DNA of 64,000 nucleotides from Alkalihalobacterium sp048323755. GTDB taxonomy: Bacteria > Bacillota > Bacilli > Bacillales > Bacillaceae_F. Both the position numbers and the translations under genes were made by a program. Shown here one piece after another: positions 45,813-54,357 of the stretch (within the stretch, counting starts at the first letter, position 1; each line of letters starts with the position of its first letter). Below the pieces are notes generated by a model that saw only the letters and a program-made list of their open reading frames with translations, had not been told where the DNA came from and did not search any database. Where the stretch lies: the NCBI RefSeq assembly GCF_048323755.1, contig NZ_JBLWFS010000021.1, forward strand, positions 1 through 64,000, read 5' to 3'.

Positions 45813-45971
45813 AAAACGCTCCTCGGCCTTGGATCGCCGGCAAATACGGTCGCTTCACCTCCTGTTCACCACCGAATTTTCGATTTCAATTTTAAAATAA
45901 AATTTACAAAAAATACATTTACCAACGTTTGATCGCTACATTGTAATTAGAACAAACATTCGTATAATGAG

Positions 45972-46556
45972 GTGATGAAAATGATAGAAGATACACTTGA
46001 TCATGATCGTTGGTTTAAAGAGTTAATTACTACTTTTTTTGAAGAATTCATCTTAGCTTTTTTTCCTAACGTTTACGAGCACCTAGATTTTCAACATGTA
46101 ACCTTTCTTAATCAAGAAGTATTTACTGATGTGATTAAAGGAAATAAAAGGACTGTTGACTTACTTGTTGAGACTAAATTAAAAGGTAAAAATTCATTAA
46201 TTATTATACATATCGAGCCGCAATCCTCCTATCAGAAAGATTTCAATGATCGGATGTTCATCTACTTTAGCCGACTTTACGAAAAATATCGTCTCCCCAT
46301 TGTTCCTATAGCGATTTTTAGTTATGATAAAGTTAAATCCGAACAAACGATTTCTTTCAACACATTCCAAAAGATGAGGTGAATCACATTATGGAACTGA
46401 TGACTTCATGGGAGAAAAAAGGGTTTGACAAGGGCATTGAGAAGGTGGCAAAACAAATGCTTCTAAAAGGGTTCACAACGAAAGATATTCAAGACTTAAC
46501 AAGCTTATCTCTTGAAAAAATTGAAAAGTTAAAGACACAACTAGATAAAGTGTAAT
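45972..46556 (+). pseudogene. Rpn-family nuclease, internally deleted and frameshifted
   Basis: The first 136 codons are a Rpn/PD-(D/E)XK transposase-like nuclease opening: HDRWFKELITTFFEEF, then the RTVDLLVETK and IHIEPQSSYQKDF catalytic stretch. The frame then ends. In the next frame the family's usual C-terminal tail continues (EVNHIMELMTSWEKKGFDKG, KQMLLKGFT). About 100 residues of the middle are missing. Intact members, about 290 residues, promote RecA-independent DNA exchange and have been linked to defence. The gene is upstream of a terminator at 46562. Confidence 0.82.
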
Positions 46557-46561
46557 ATATG

Positions 46562-46624
46562 AGGGTCTGTTTCTAGGTTTGTTCGTAATAACCTCATGGG
46601 GAGACAGACCCTTAATTGTTTTTA
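46562..46624 (+). terminator. Terminator of the rpn pseudogene
   Basis: GGGTCTGT and ACAGACCC form a stem 33 bases apart; TTAATTGTTTTTATT follows. It ends the rpn transcript on the plus strand. Confidence 0.7.
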
Positions 46625-46713
46625 TTAACGTGTCACTGTGACTATCCAAATAATCTTGTTTCAAACTATGGTTTCACAGTTGCACTAGAGTGACTAATTT
46701 AGTGTTTAACTTC

Positions 46714-46859
46714 TTAGTCTTTTTTGCTTCCTTTTAACGCTTGAAGGGGAGTCTTAGCGCCAGTTAAACCGATAAAAGGCTTTGCCGTCCTTGGAAAAGC
46801 CTCGTTCAATTCTGGCAATTCCCACATCTCAAACCAACCTTTGGTGATTTTTCCTGTAA
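46714..46859 (-). other. Possible small open frame or gene remnant
   Basis: After the peptidase gene, the minus strand has about 48 open codons ending at TAA 46714 (WFEMWELPELNEAF, TPLQALKGSKKD). It has no proper ribosome binding site and no recognised family. It may be the tail of a lost gene. A degenerate family A core (GTCACTGTGACTATCC) lies nearby at about 46631. Confidence 0.25.
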
Positions 46860-46873
46860 AAATCAATCCTTTA

Positions 46874-48259
46874 CTAGTTCTTAACCAACACCTGTTGTTC
46901 TCTCTTTATCTCTCGTAAGACGGCTTTTAAGTTCTTTTCATTTTTCAATAGACCTTGTACTAGTTTAGCTGTGTTGTAGCACGCATCGACATTGAGAGTT
47001 TCCTGGTCTGTATGCTCATTCATGTAGCCAGCTGACAGGTTCACACTCTGGATGCCATGTTCTGCCCAAATTCTCGTATCACTACTGCCACCACTTGTTG
47101 TTGCCCAGCCTTTGAAGGCTTCTTTTTGAGCTACTTCTTCAATAAACGCACCATAGCGTGGGTGACAGAATGGCAAATATCCTCCGCATGAGGTGACAAT
47201 ATCTCCAGCCCCGCGACGATCAATGACAATCGCCGCATCAGTCCCCCATAAGAAATAGTTATCGACCTCACTGGCTCCAACTAATCCGCACTCCTCTTGA
47301 ACAGTAAAGATAAACTTTACTTTCCCACTAAAAGAGGAAGGATGACTGAGGTATTCTGCTAGATGAAGAAGTACAGCTACACCCGCACGGTCATCCGCAC
47401 CTAAAATACCTTTACTGCTCGACCACATGTTTCCGTTTTTTATGATCTGTCGCCCTGGCTCTATTTCAAAAACCGTATCGAGGTGGGCATTCATTAAAAG
47501 AACAGGTCCATTCCCACTCTTGTATGTTTTTTCAGCCAGTATATTTCCAGCCCGATCCACCGTAATATGATCGACAAATGGGGTTAGTTTTTCGCTAACA
47601 AACTTTCTTACTTGTGCTTCTTGACCACTCGTTCCAGGAATAGCTAGTAATTGTTCTAATAAATGATTAAAGAGTTGTTGTTTAATAAAATCGTATCCTT
47701 GTTCGAGCCAGCTCTTCTCTACTTCACTTAGTTTCTCAGCTAGGTCTAGCAATTCATGTCGCGCTAAATGGATCGATACATGGTAACTGTTTTGGCGTTC
47801 GCGGTAATACACTCTTTTGCATCCAAGAGCAAGTAATAATTCAGCCAACTCTTCCATGCTCTTTTCCTTATTTACCATCAAATGAGCTGGTCTTTTTCCA
47901 TGACCATCACATGAACCTAATGTAGCAAAGCCAAGTCGGTTCAACTGCCTGACGATCCCACTAATGAACGTATCAAGTTCATGAACCTTTGATTGTTCAT
48001 TACTCGGATTAAACCATAACCCTTCGCCTCTTCCACGATTTTTATAGTCTATTGCACTTAGAAACTGATCTTCTCGTACGACTGGACTAAATAGTGAAAG
48101 TACACCTTTTTCAAACGTATAACGAACATTAACCTTTTCTAGAGATTGAATAAGAAAGTTAACATTTTCGTTTCTTTCGTTTGTGCAATCAAACACACCA
48201 TCTTCCTTTTCTACAAGTATCCACCCATGCCTTACGAATAATTGGTTCCACGTTTTCAT
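46874..48259 (-). CDS. M28/M42-type metallopeptidase with an N-terminal extension
   Basis: About 461 residues from ATG 48259, which has GGGAG 8 bases upstream; the longer frame to 48346 lacks a site. Residues about 185-460 are a two-zinc peptidase: NAHLDTVFE (His, Asp), GADDRAGV (bridging Asp), TVQEECGLVGA (catalytic Glu pair), VIDRRGAG and, at the end, NEHTDQETL. The first 180 residues have a separate domain with SCDGHGKRPAH and YHVSIHLAR, not usual in aminopeptidases. No signal peptide is visible, so it is probably cytosolic. It follows a TPR regulator gene by about 64 bases, and the two may form a unit. The role is uncertain. Confidence 0.82.
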   Translation of the reverse strand: MKTWNQLFVRHGWILVEKEDGVFDCTNERNENVNFLIQSLEKVNVRYTFEKGVLSLFSPVVREDQFLSAIDYKNRGRGEGLWFNPSNEQSKVHELDTFISGIVRQLNRLGFATLGSCDGHGKRPAHLMVNKEKSMEELAELLLALGCKRVYYRERQNSYHVSIHLARHELLDLAEKLSEVEKSWLEQGYDFIKQQLFNHLLEQLLAIPGTSGQEAQVRKFVSEKLTPFVDHITVDRAGNILAEKTYKSGNGPVLLMNAHLDTVFEIEPGRQIIKNGNMWSSSKGILGADDRAGVAVLLHLAEYLSHPSSFSGKVKFIFTVQEECGLVGASEVDNYFLWGTDAAIVIDRRGAGDIVTSCGGYLPFCHPRYGAFIEEVAQKEAFKGWATTSGGSSDTRIWAEHGIQSVNLSAGYMNEHTDQETLNVDACYNTAKLVQGLLKNEKNLKAVLREIKREQQVLVKN

Positions 48260-48323
48260 CGTATCATCTCCCTTTCGTTGATAGCTTAAGTATCTCAAAA
48301 GGGCGATGACAGACCTGTCATTC

Positions 48324-49361
48324 CTACAAGATGAAACTGTCATCACTGCGATGCATTATTAAATACGGGACGAGTTGGTTGTAGTAATAGGCGGTTTCGC
48401 TCATACCTAATCGATTTTCGATGACTGGGGTATTGATGTCAACTTGCTTTAACTTCGCTCGTAAACGTATGACATTTTGCGTAAACGTGTTGGTCGGTAT
48501 CTCACCATTTTCATCTGATTTCGAAAATAAATCGTACACATCGTGCTTTGTGACCTGGTGATTTTCGTTGCTATACAGTAAAAAATAACGTAACATCTCG
48601 GCTTGATTTTTTGTGAGGCGACATTCTTTTCCATTAAAGATTAGCAAGTGGTCCCGCCCTGTAAAGTCGAGGATGATTGTATGCTTAGCTTCACCCTTTT
48701 CTTCGCATTCCTCTTTCGTACAATACTGATTGTTTCCTTGTGTCACTAGTTGAAAGGCATGGTGCTCTAAGTATTGATCATTCGCTTTAATCAGATCGAA
48801 AAGAGGAGAAGTTTGATAGTTTGGTACTTCTTGTCTTTTTACAGAAGTTTCGAGCGTTTCGAGTTCCTCTTGGGCCTTTTGGGCAATAAACAAACCACAG
48901 TTGGCTAAATACAAATGACAATGATACAGCTGCTGCTTGTTCATTCGATACTCGGTATTCTCGTTGTTTTTTTGATAGTGAATCGCCTTTTGAAAATAAT
49001 TTAGCGCAGAAGAATAGCTTTTCTTTTTATAATGAAGAAAGCCTAATCGATAATAAGCGATGGGCAACTGTTTCTCGTATCTTACGGCTTTTTTTAAACA
49101 GTTCTCAGCTGCATAATCATCTTTCTGGTAAACCGTTTTTAAGTACGTCCCATACTTTATTAAGTAAAAGATTAATTGCTTTTTAACTTTCTCTAAACTA
49201 AACGCATACTCACTGCTTGGCTCCTTCGATATGCTCCGGTAAAGAGCTTCATAAACGGAAATAAGCTTGGAAAACGTCCCCTCTTTTTCAGCGTCCTTCG
49301 CTTCGAGAAGTTCCTCTTCAAGATCAAGTAATTCTTCAATCGATTTATTCTTTAGTAACAT
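48324..49361 (-). CDS. TPR and winged-helix (OmpR-type) regulator
   Basis: About 345 residues starting at ATG 49361 (AGGAG about 5 bases upstream; the frame itself extends to 49400). Tetratricopeptide-like helices cover residues about 30-200 (PIAYYRLGFLHYKKKSYSSA, NYFQKAIHYQ). The last 100 residues are an OmpR-type DNA-binding domain (LTKNQAEMLRYFLLYSNENH, NTFTQNVIRLRAKL). This design is typical of signal-sensing transcription regulators; the TPR part may bind a peptide or protein. It could control the following peptidase gene. No phosphorylation domain is present. Confidence 0.7.
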   Translation of the reverse strand: MLLKNKSIEELLDLEEELLEAKDAEKEGTFSKLISVYEALYRSISKEPSSEYAFSLEKVKKQLIFYLIKYGTYLKTVYQKDDYAAENCLKKAVRYEKQLPIAYYRLGFLHYKKKSYSSALNYFQKAIHYQKNNENTEYRMNKQQLYHCHLYLANCGLFIAQKAQEELETLETSVKRQEVPNYQTSPLFDLIKANDQYLEHHAFQLVTQGNNQYCTKEECEEKGEAKHTIILDFTGRDHLLIFNGKECRLTKNQAEMLRYFLLYSNENHQVTKHDVYDLFSKSDENGEIPTNTFTQNVIRLRAKLKQVDINTPVIENRLGMSETAYYYNQLVPYLIMHRSDDSFIL

Positions 49362-49621
49362 GATCGTTCTCCTGTCATGAGATTTATCTTTTATAAACAC
49401 ACTATCAGCCTAATCACATGTAATAGCGATCGTTCTTTATTCGTAAAAAAATGTCTTCTAATACCCTATCACGTTTGCTTTTCGGCAAGCTTCCCATTTC
49501 GGATTATAAGGAGTTCACGTTCATTATCTCACAATTTTTCTTATAAAAGGGACGGTAAAAAATCAAAATAGACGTATGAAAGAAGCTATAGTAGAACATT
49601 AGAATTTCACGATTGTACAAT

Positions 49622-49664
49622 AAAACCTCCTGCCATGTATATTCATAAAACATGGAGGAGGTTT
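49622..49664 (-). terminator. Terminator of the DndD-like operon
   Basis: AAACCTCC-CCATG and CATGG-GGAGGTTT form a long interrupted stem; TTTTATTG follows on the minus strand. It lies 15 bases after the last gene of the 49679-58365 operon. Confidence 0.75.
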
Positions 49665-49678
49665 GGTTGCAAGATTTA

Positions 49679-50131
49679 TTAAAAAGGAACTTCTTTTGAG
49701 TCACCGTATATATAACTTAGCAAGTCCACTTCATACTCTTTGTAGGCTGGGTCCAGGTTATTGCCATCCCAGCGTCTACCGAATACTTCTTCAACAAGGA
49801 CTTGCATTCCACCTTCTGCATACTCTTCTAAGCGTTTACGGGCTTTTTTTGGAAATTCTTTATCGTCAAAGGCTTCAATATTTCTTCCTAATTCCGAGTC
49901 ACTTAAAATAATGGAATAGGCAGTGGCTTTCTGACGCGTGTTTAAGTAGTTGGTTCGAAGTTCACGTCCTCGTTCACCGATGCTACTCTTTTGGTCCTTT
50001 TTAAATCCTAAACTCGCACACAGTAAGAAGAGGTCCTGATACTTCACTTCAAACTTTGTATTGAAATAAAAATAGATTTCTTCGTATTTTTTACTTGTAT
50101 ATAGCAATGCTTGATCTGCTAGAAAGTCCAT
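49679..50131 (-). CDS. Small Dnd-associated-like protein
   Basis: A 150-residue protein. DLFLLCASLGFKKDQKSS followed by RELRTNYLNTRQKATAYSII is similar to the conserved core of Dnd-system-associated protein 4 (F.la..lGyk..., then an Arg-rich helix and a hydrophobic helix). It has no catalytic motif. A charged middle and the closing YEVDLLSYIY may bind the DndD-like ATPase. It starts 3 bases after the preceding stop; the ATG at 50131 has GGGGG upstream. It is the last gene of the operon. Confidence 0.6.
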   Translation of the reverse strand: MDFLADQALLYTSKKYEEIYFYFNTKFEVKYQDLFLLCASLGFKKDQKSSIGERGRELRTNYLNTRQKATAYSIILSDSELGRNIEAFDDKEFPKKARKRLEEYAEGGMQVLVEEVFGRRWDGNNLDPAYKEYEVDLLSYIYGDSKEVPF

Positions 50132-50134
50132 CGT

Positions 50135-52159
50135 TTACCCCCTTGTTGCCATTGATTCCGTGACTTCAATTGGCTCTATGATTGAGTGTCCTGGTTTGAT
50201 TTGTTCAAGTTTATACCATTTTCCGAGCTTACCTGTGCTCTTAAATCGAATTTCTTCGGTTCTTGAAAGCTCCGTATCGGTTAAAAGAAGCACCCACTGG
50301 GACGTCAGGTTCGGAATATTATCAATTAGATGGTCTCGGTTATTTCCGCTAATCCGGCCGAACGGAGTATCCATGAACAATGGGAAGTTAATATCCTCCG
50401 ACCCACCAGCAGCAATTTTGGCAAGAGCTGTAATAAACGATAGAGCAACGACTTGGCGTTGTCCTTGAGAGACGTCCTGTGTGATGTTGATGTTCTCCCA
50501 GTTCATAATATCGATTTCATATTTCTCGTTGATCTCAATACGGCTTACTAGGTCTTTATCTTTACGGTCGATGAGTGTTTTAAAGATTTGCGTCGTCTCG
50601 GTCGTAAGCTTCGCGCGCATTTCATCACTATACTCTTTAAAGACGCCTTCAAAGTTGTCCTTTAGTGTTTCGATATATTGTAAGATTTTAGAGTCAATTC
50701 GTAGACTTTCATTCTCTCTTAATAACCGTGAGAATTCCTTGTCTAACGCTTCCTTCTGTTTTTCTTTTTCATTGATTTGAAAATTAAGGTCGCGAACTTC
50801 TCCCTCTAAGCTGATGAGAAAAGCTTTCTTATCCTTCAATGATGCTTCTAGATTTTTCAAGTTTTCCTGTTCTTGTGCTTTGAGTTGGATATTGCCACTG
50901 TATTTATCAATTTCTTTGTCAATTTGCTCGATTTCATCTTTCAATTCTCTAAAGTCGCGAAGCTTTCGTTCAATAGACTGAACGATTTCTTCTTCACTCA
51001 TCGAGTAGTCGTGGATACTAGATGTGATTTGCGAGATTAAAGGTGTCAGTTCGGATCGCTTAAAATTGTTTTTTAGCAACTCGATTTGAGTCAGGTGATC
51101 ATTATTTTCCTTTAAGTCGTTCCCGCAGCAAGCGCAAACTAAGTCTTGAAGTGACTTTTCGATCACTTCGATCGGAATTAAGTCCTTTTGATCCACGAGA
51201 ATTTGATCGAGGTAATTTTTCACGGATTGGTACGTATCCTTCATAATTAAGTGATACCCATTCGTGACAAGTTCCCCTTTAATCTCATTCTTTTTATCTT
51301 TGGCAAGACGAAGGTGGAGGTTCTTCTTTTCTTTTTCCGCTTCCATTTTTTCTTGAATGAGTTTGACTTCTTCATTTTCAGCCAGTTGACTTTCGATTCG
51401 CTCAATCTCAAGTGAACATGATGTTTTATTTTCTGACTTCAAACGAACGCGTTCTTGCATATCACTAATTTCGTTTGCGATGGCATCCATTTCATTTTGT
51501 TTTCTCGTTAAATCTAAATTTTGAGAAGAAGCGAGTACTCTTCTTTTCTCGGAGGAATGGAGCTTTTTTAAGATCGTAATAGCTGCTTCAAGCTTGTCTA
51601 TTTGTAGAAGTTTCACGATCCCATTCTTTACTTCTTCTTTTACTTTTGCATCCGTTTTGGCCAGCGTTTCAATTTTTTCAGCGTCAAATAAGAAGAAGTC
51701 TTTAATGCTTTCATCGAGAATGCCATTCATAATCTCTTTCATTTCTTTTTCATCTGTTATTGGCTCCGCTGGAAAGTTGCCGCCTTCTTTAATATACAGC
51801 TCGGCATCCAGGATTTTTTCCGTAATCGTCTTGCCCGTCTTATACCCGCTCGCATATCGTCTAATCTCGTAAGCTTTGTCACGGTGCTCAAATTCGAGGT
51901 ACACGGATGTATCAATCGGCATATTAGGATGTTCCTCTAAAGCTAGAAAGTTAACGAGGTGAATTTTTTCCTTTGGGTTGTCTTGTTGAATATGAGTGCT
52001 CCCGTACAAGCCGAACATTAACGCACGAAAGATCCCCGTTTTCCCTTTTCCGTTCTCCCCAAAGACGATCGTGATATTCTCGCTCCCGCTAGCAAACTCA
52101 ATCGTTTGTTCCCCGTAAAATTGACGGAAATTCTTTAGAGTGATCTTGTTCAGCTTCAT
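50135..52159 (-). CDS. DndD-like SMC/ABC ATPase
   Basis: A 674-residue protein of DndD size and layout. Walker A GENGKGKTGIFRAL is near residue 35, a long coiled coil spans about 180-520, and a CACCGN zinc-hook-type cysteine pair lies near 343. The ABC signature DVSQGQRQVVALSF is near 562 and Walker B FPLFMDTPFGRISGN near 590. In Dnd systems DndD is the DNA-nicking or translocating ATPase of phosphorothioation. DndB and DndC are absent here, so sulfur modification is unlikely. The ATG at 52159 overlaps the stop of a 57-residue gene by 4 bases. Confidence 0.85.
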   Translation of the reverse strand: MKLNKITLKNFRQFYGEQTIEFASGSENITIVFGENGKGKTGIFRALMFGLYGSTHIQQDNPKEKIHLVNFLALEEHPNMPIDTSVYLEFEHRDKAYEIRRYASGYKTGKTITEKILDAELYIKEGGNFPAEPITDEKEMKEIMNGILDESIKDFFLFDAEKIETLAKTDAKVKEEVKNGIVKLLQIDKLEAAITILKKLHSSEKRRVLASSQNLDLTRKQNEMDAIANEISDMQERVRLKSENKTSCSLEIERIESQLAENEEVKLIQEKMEAEKEKKNLHLRLAKDKKNEIKGELVTNGYHLIMKDTYQSVKNYLDQILVDQKDLIPIEVIEKSLQDLVCACCGNDLKENNDHLTQIELLKNNFKRSELTPLISQITSSIHDYSMSEEEIVQSIERKLRDFRELKDEIEQIDKEIDKYSGNIQLKAQEQENLKNLEASLKDKKAFLISLEGEVRDLNFQINEKEKQKEALDKEFSRLLRENESLRIDSKILQYIETLKDNFEGVFKEYSDEMRAKLTTETTQIFKTLIDRKDKDLVSRIEINEKYEIDIMNWENINITQDVSQGQRQVVALSFITALAKIAAGGSEDINFPLFMDTPFGRISGNNRDHLIDNIPNLTSQWVLLLTDTELSRTEEIRFKSTGKLGKWYKLEQIKPGHSIIEPIEVTESMATRG

Positions 52160-52329
52160 TGACCTTCCTCCTCTAAAACCAGCTCCCTGATTTCCTCACG
52201 AATCATTTCTTCAATACTGGCATGTGACTTTCTACCAGCCTCAAGATCTCGTAATAATAGTTTAGCAATATCACTGAGTTCTCCTGGAAACTGATTAATT
52301 TTTTTCTCTAAGTCTTTATTAATACTCAT
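52156..52329 (-). CDS. 57-residue protein of the DndD-like operon
   Basis: Missed by length-limited gene finding. It starts at ATG 52329, directly after the helicase stop, and ends at TGA 52156, overlapping the DndD-like start by 4 bases. The translation opens MSINKDLEKKINQF and has a strongly charged helix (SHASIEEMIREEIRELVLEE). It has no recognisable motif. The exact fit between two gene ends, with an ATGA junction on one side, argues that it is translated. It may bind the ATPase or act as a regulatory clasp. Confidence 0.72.
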   Translation of the reverse strand: MSINKDLEKKINQFPGELSDIAKLLLRDLEAGRKSHASIEEMIREEIRELVLEEEGQ

Positions 52330-54354
52330 TTATATAGCCCCCATGTTCTCTTGAAATTCTTTATACACTTCCCACGGTAATTTATCCATTAAATACTCAA
52401 GAGCGTACGTTTGTAGTTCACGTCCTACAATGTCTCTGGCATTGTAATTATTGATCGCAAATCTAGAAAACTCTGCAAACCTCGGGATCTCTTTTGAAGC
52501 AATCGATTTGTACATTTGATCGCTCGCACCTGTTGGTAAAACGATAAAGTCATAAATTTCTGCAATATTTTTTCCTGGATACGTACGCAAAATCCGGCCA
52601 CGGCGTTGAACAAATTCACGCGGATTCGATGTACTCGCTAAGAAATATGCGGTCTTTGTGCTCGGCACATCTACACCTTCGTCGAGACATTTAATGGCTA
52701 CAAGGATCTGGATGTTTCCTTCAGCAAATGACTTTAATAGTTGCATACGATCTTCAAGATTGACCTTTGAGTCAAACCGGTGTACACGATAACCGAGCTG
52801 TGACAATTGGTTCGTAATGATGTCTACTTCACCAGGCGCACAATACACGAGTGTGTGCGATACACTCTTCCGGTCCTTTTCTTGAAAGATAGAAAACAGT
52901 TTTGCTTTTTTATTTTCTGCTTTACTTAAGATCAGGGCCCGTTTTCGATTGATCTCACTAATTTCCTCTTGGTCGGGTTGATCAGATCCATATAAGTGAA
53001 TGAGTCGTTTCGTTAAACGCTCGTACTTTTCCATTTCATCGTCAGTTAAATTCGTGATAAAAGGATCATACGTGTATTCCGTTAGAGCGCCGTTCTGAAT
53101 CGCTGTTTTCATATCGTATTCATAAACGGTATCTCCAAAAAAGTCAGTGATAAAGCGTGTTCCATCCTCATCCCACCAGCGATCTGGGGTAGCAGAGAGT
53201 CCAAGTTTCGCTTCCATTCCTGTGAACTTATGATTTCTTAAACTATTTACACCGAAATAGTGACATTCATCGGCAATTAAGAAGCTTTTTCCTTTTAACT
53301 TGTCGATTAAATCATTAAATTCTTCCGATGCTGCACTTCGGTACGTCGTGATGACCACATGTTTTTTGATCATGCTAATATTAAAGTCTCTCACATCGGT
53401 GTGAAGTTTACCTGCCCATACTTTCTTATTCCCGTAACATGACGTAAAACTACTAAAACCAAGGAGTTGGCAGTTATCTTCCCACTGTTCGACCAGATGT
53501 GTAAACGGAACGATGATCACGAGAAAGATCCGCCCATGCTGCTTATAAAACTCATTGGCAATCATCAGACTTGTGATGGTCTTACCCGTACCCGTCGCCA
53601 TTTCTAAAATACCAGTCCAGTTATTTTGTATAACTGCCTTTATGGCCTCCTCTTGATAGGGACGTGGTTTAATTTCAGTCGGTTTGATAGGTTTTCGCTC
53701 CTTTTTGTAGCCTTTTAATTTTTCCTTTAAAATGTCTGGCATCTCGATGATCGTTAGGCCGTTTGTCGTGTTGTTCCACAGGCTTTCAAAATCGTTCACC
53801 ATGTCCGTGATCCGCGCGTGGTCATGGTCTTTCCAAAAGACATCAATCTTTTCAAAATTGTCTCTGATTCCACCGACGGTTTCATTTGCAGATCCAGAAA
53901 ATGATAGTTGATGACCAAACCCGTCATAAAAGATGCCGAACTTCTCATGATAAAGGCTATTGTTATTCGTAAAAGCAATCTTGAGCTCCAATTTATCTTC
54001 GTAGATCAACCAAGCTAAAAGATTGAGTGTATCTTCACGGATCGTCTCCTCACAAATTTCGATTTCTCGTAGAAGACTTCTAGCTACCACATCGTATTTC
54101 GCTTCATACCCTAGCTGAACCGCTTCGATGTCTTCTTTTGTTAAGTGGGGATTGGCAATTAAGCGGATTTTTCCTTCTGAGTCTAAAAACTTCTCCAGTC
54201 CTCTAGCCAAAACGGCAAGACTCCCACTTGTAAAGTAACCGACTGCTCGGTCATACCGAATGGACTTTTCTAGCACCTTACTGTAAAAGTCAGCATGAAT
54301 TTGATCCACATCAGATCGGTATTTAAATTTCAGTTCTAAATCTTTAAACGACAT
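52330..54354 (-). CDS. Half-PLD nuclease fused to an SF2 helicase
   Basis: A 674-residue protein. Residues 1-215 are a phospholipase-D-type nuclease half with HEKFGIFYDGF near 136 and SFSGSANETVGG after it (one HxK motif, so a dimer may be needed). The SF2 helicase follows with MATGTGKTITSLM near 250, IADECHYFG near 360, LSATPDRWWDEDG near 378 and FVQRRGRILRTYPG near 585. It lacks the C-terminal DUF3427 tail of the other PLD-helicase in the window. It would unwind and cut DNA, or use its PLD half for DNA binding. It starts 3 bases after the 1335-residue gene. Confidence 0.88.
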   Translation of the reverse strand: MSFKDLELKFKYRSDVDQIHADFYSKVLEKSIRYDRAVGYFTSGSLAVLARGLEKFLDSEGKIRLIANPHLTKEDIEAVQLGYEAKYDVVARSLLREIEICEETIREDTLNLLAWLIYEDKLELKIAFTNNNSLYHEKFGIFYDGFGHQLSFSGSANETVGGIRDNFEKIDVFWKDHDHARITDMVNDFESLWNNTTNGLTIIEMPDILKEKLKGYKKERKPIKPTEIKPRPYQEEAIKAVIQNNWTGILEMATGTGKTITSLMIANEFYKQHGRIFLVIIVPFTHLVEQWEDNCQLLGFSSFTSCYGNKKVWAGKLHTDVRDFNISMIKKHVVITTYRSAASEEFNDLIDKLKGKSFLIADECHYFGVNSLRNHKFTGMEAKLGLSATPDRWWDEDGTRFITDFFGDTVYEYDMKTAIQNGALTEYTYDPFITNLTDDEMEKYERLTKRLIHLYGSDQPDQEEISEINRKRALILSKAENKKAKLFSIFQEKDRKSVSHTLVYCAPGEVDIITNQLSQLGYRVHRFDSKVNLEDRMQLLKSFAEGNIQILVAIKCLDEGVDVPSTKTAYFLASTSNPREFVQRRGRILRTYPGKNIAEIYDFIVLPTGASDQMYKSIASKEIPRFAEFSRFAINNYNARDIVGRELQTYALEYLMDKLPWEVYKEFQENMGAI

Positions 54355-54357
54355 CCG

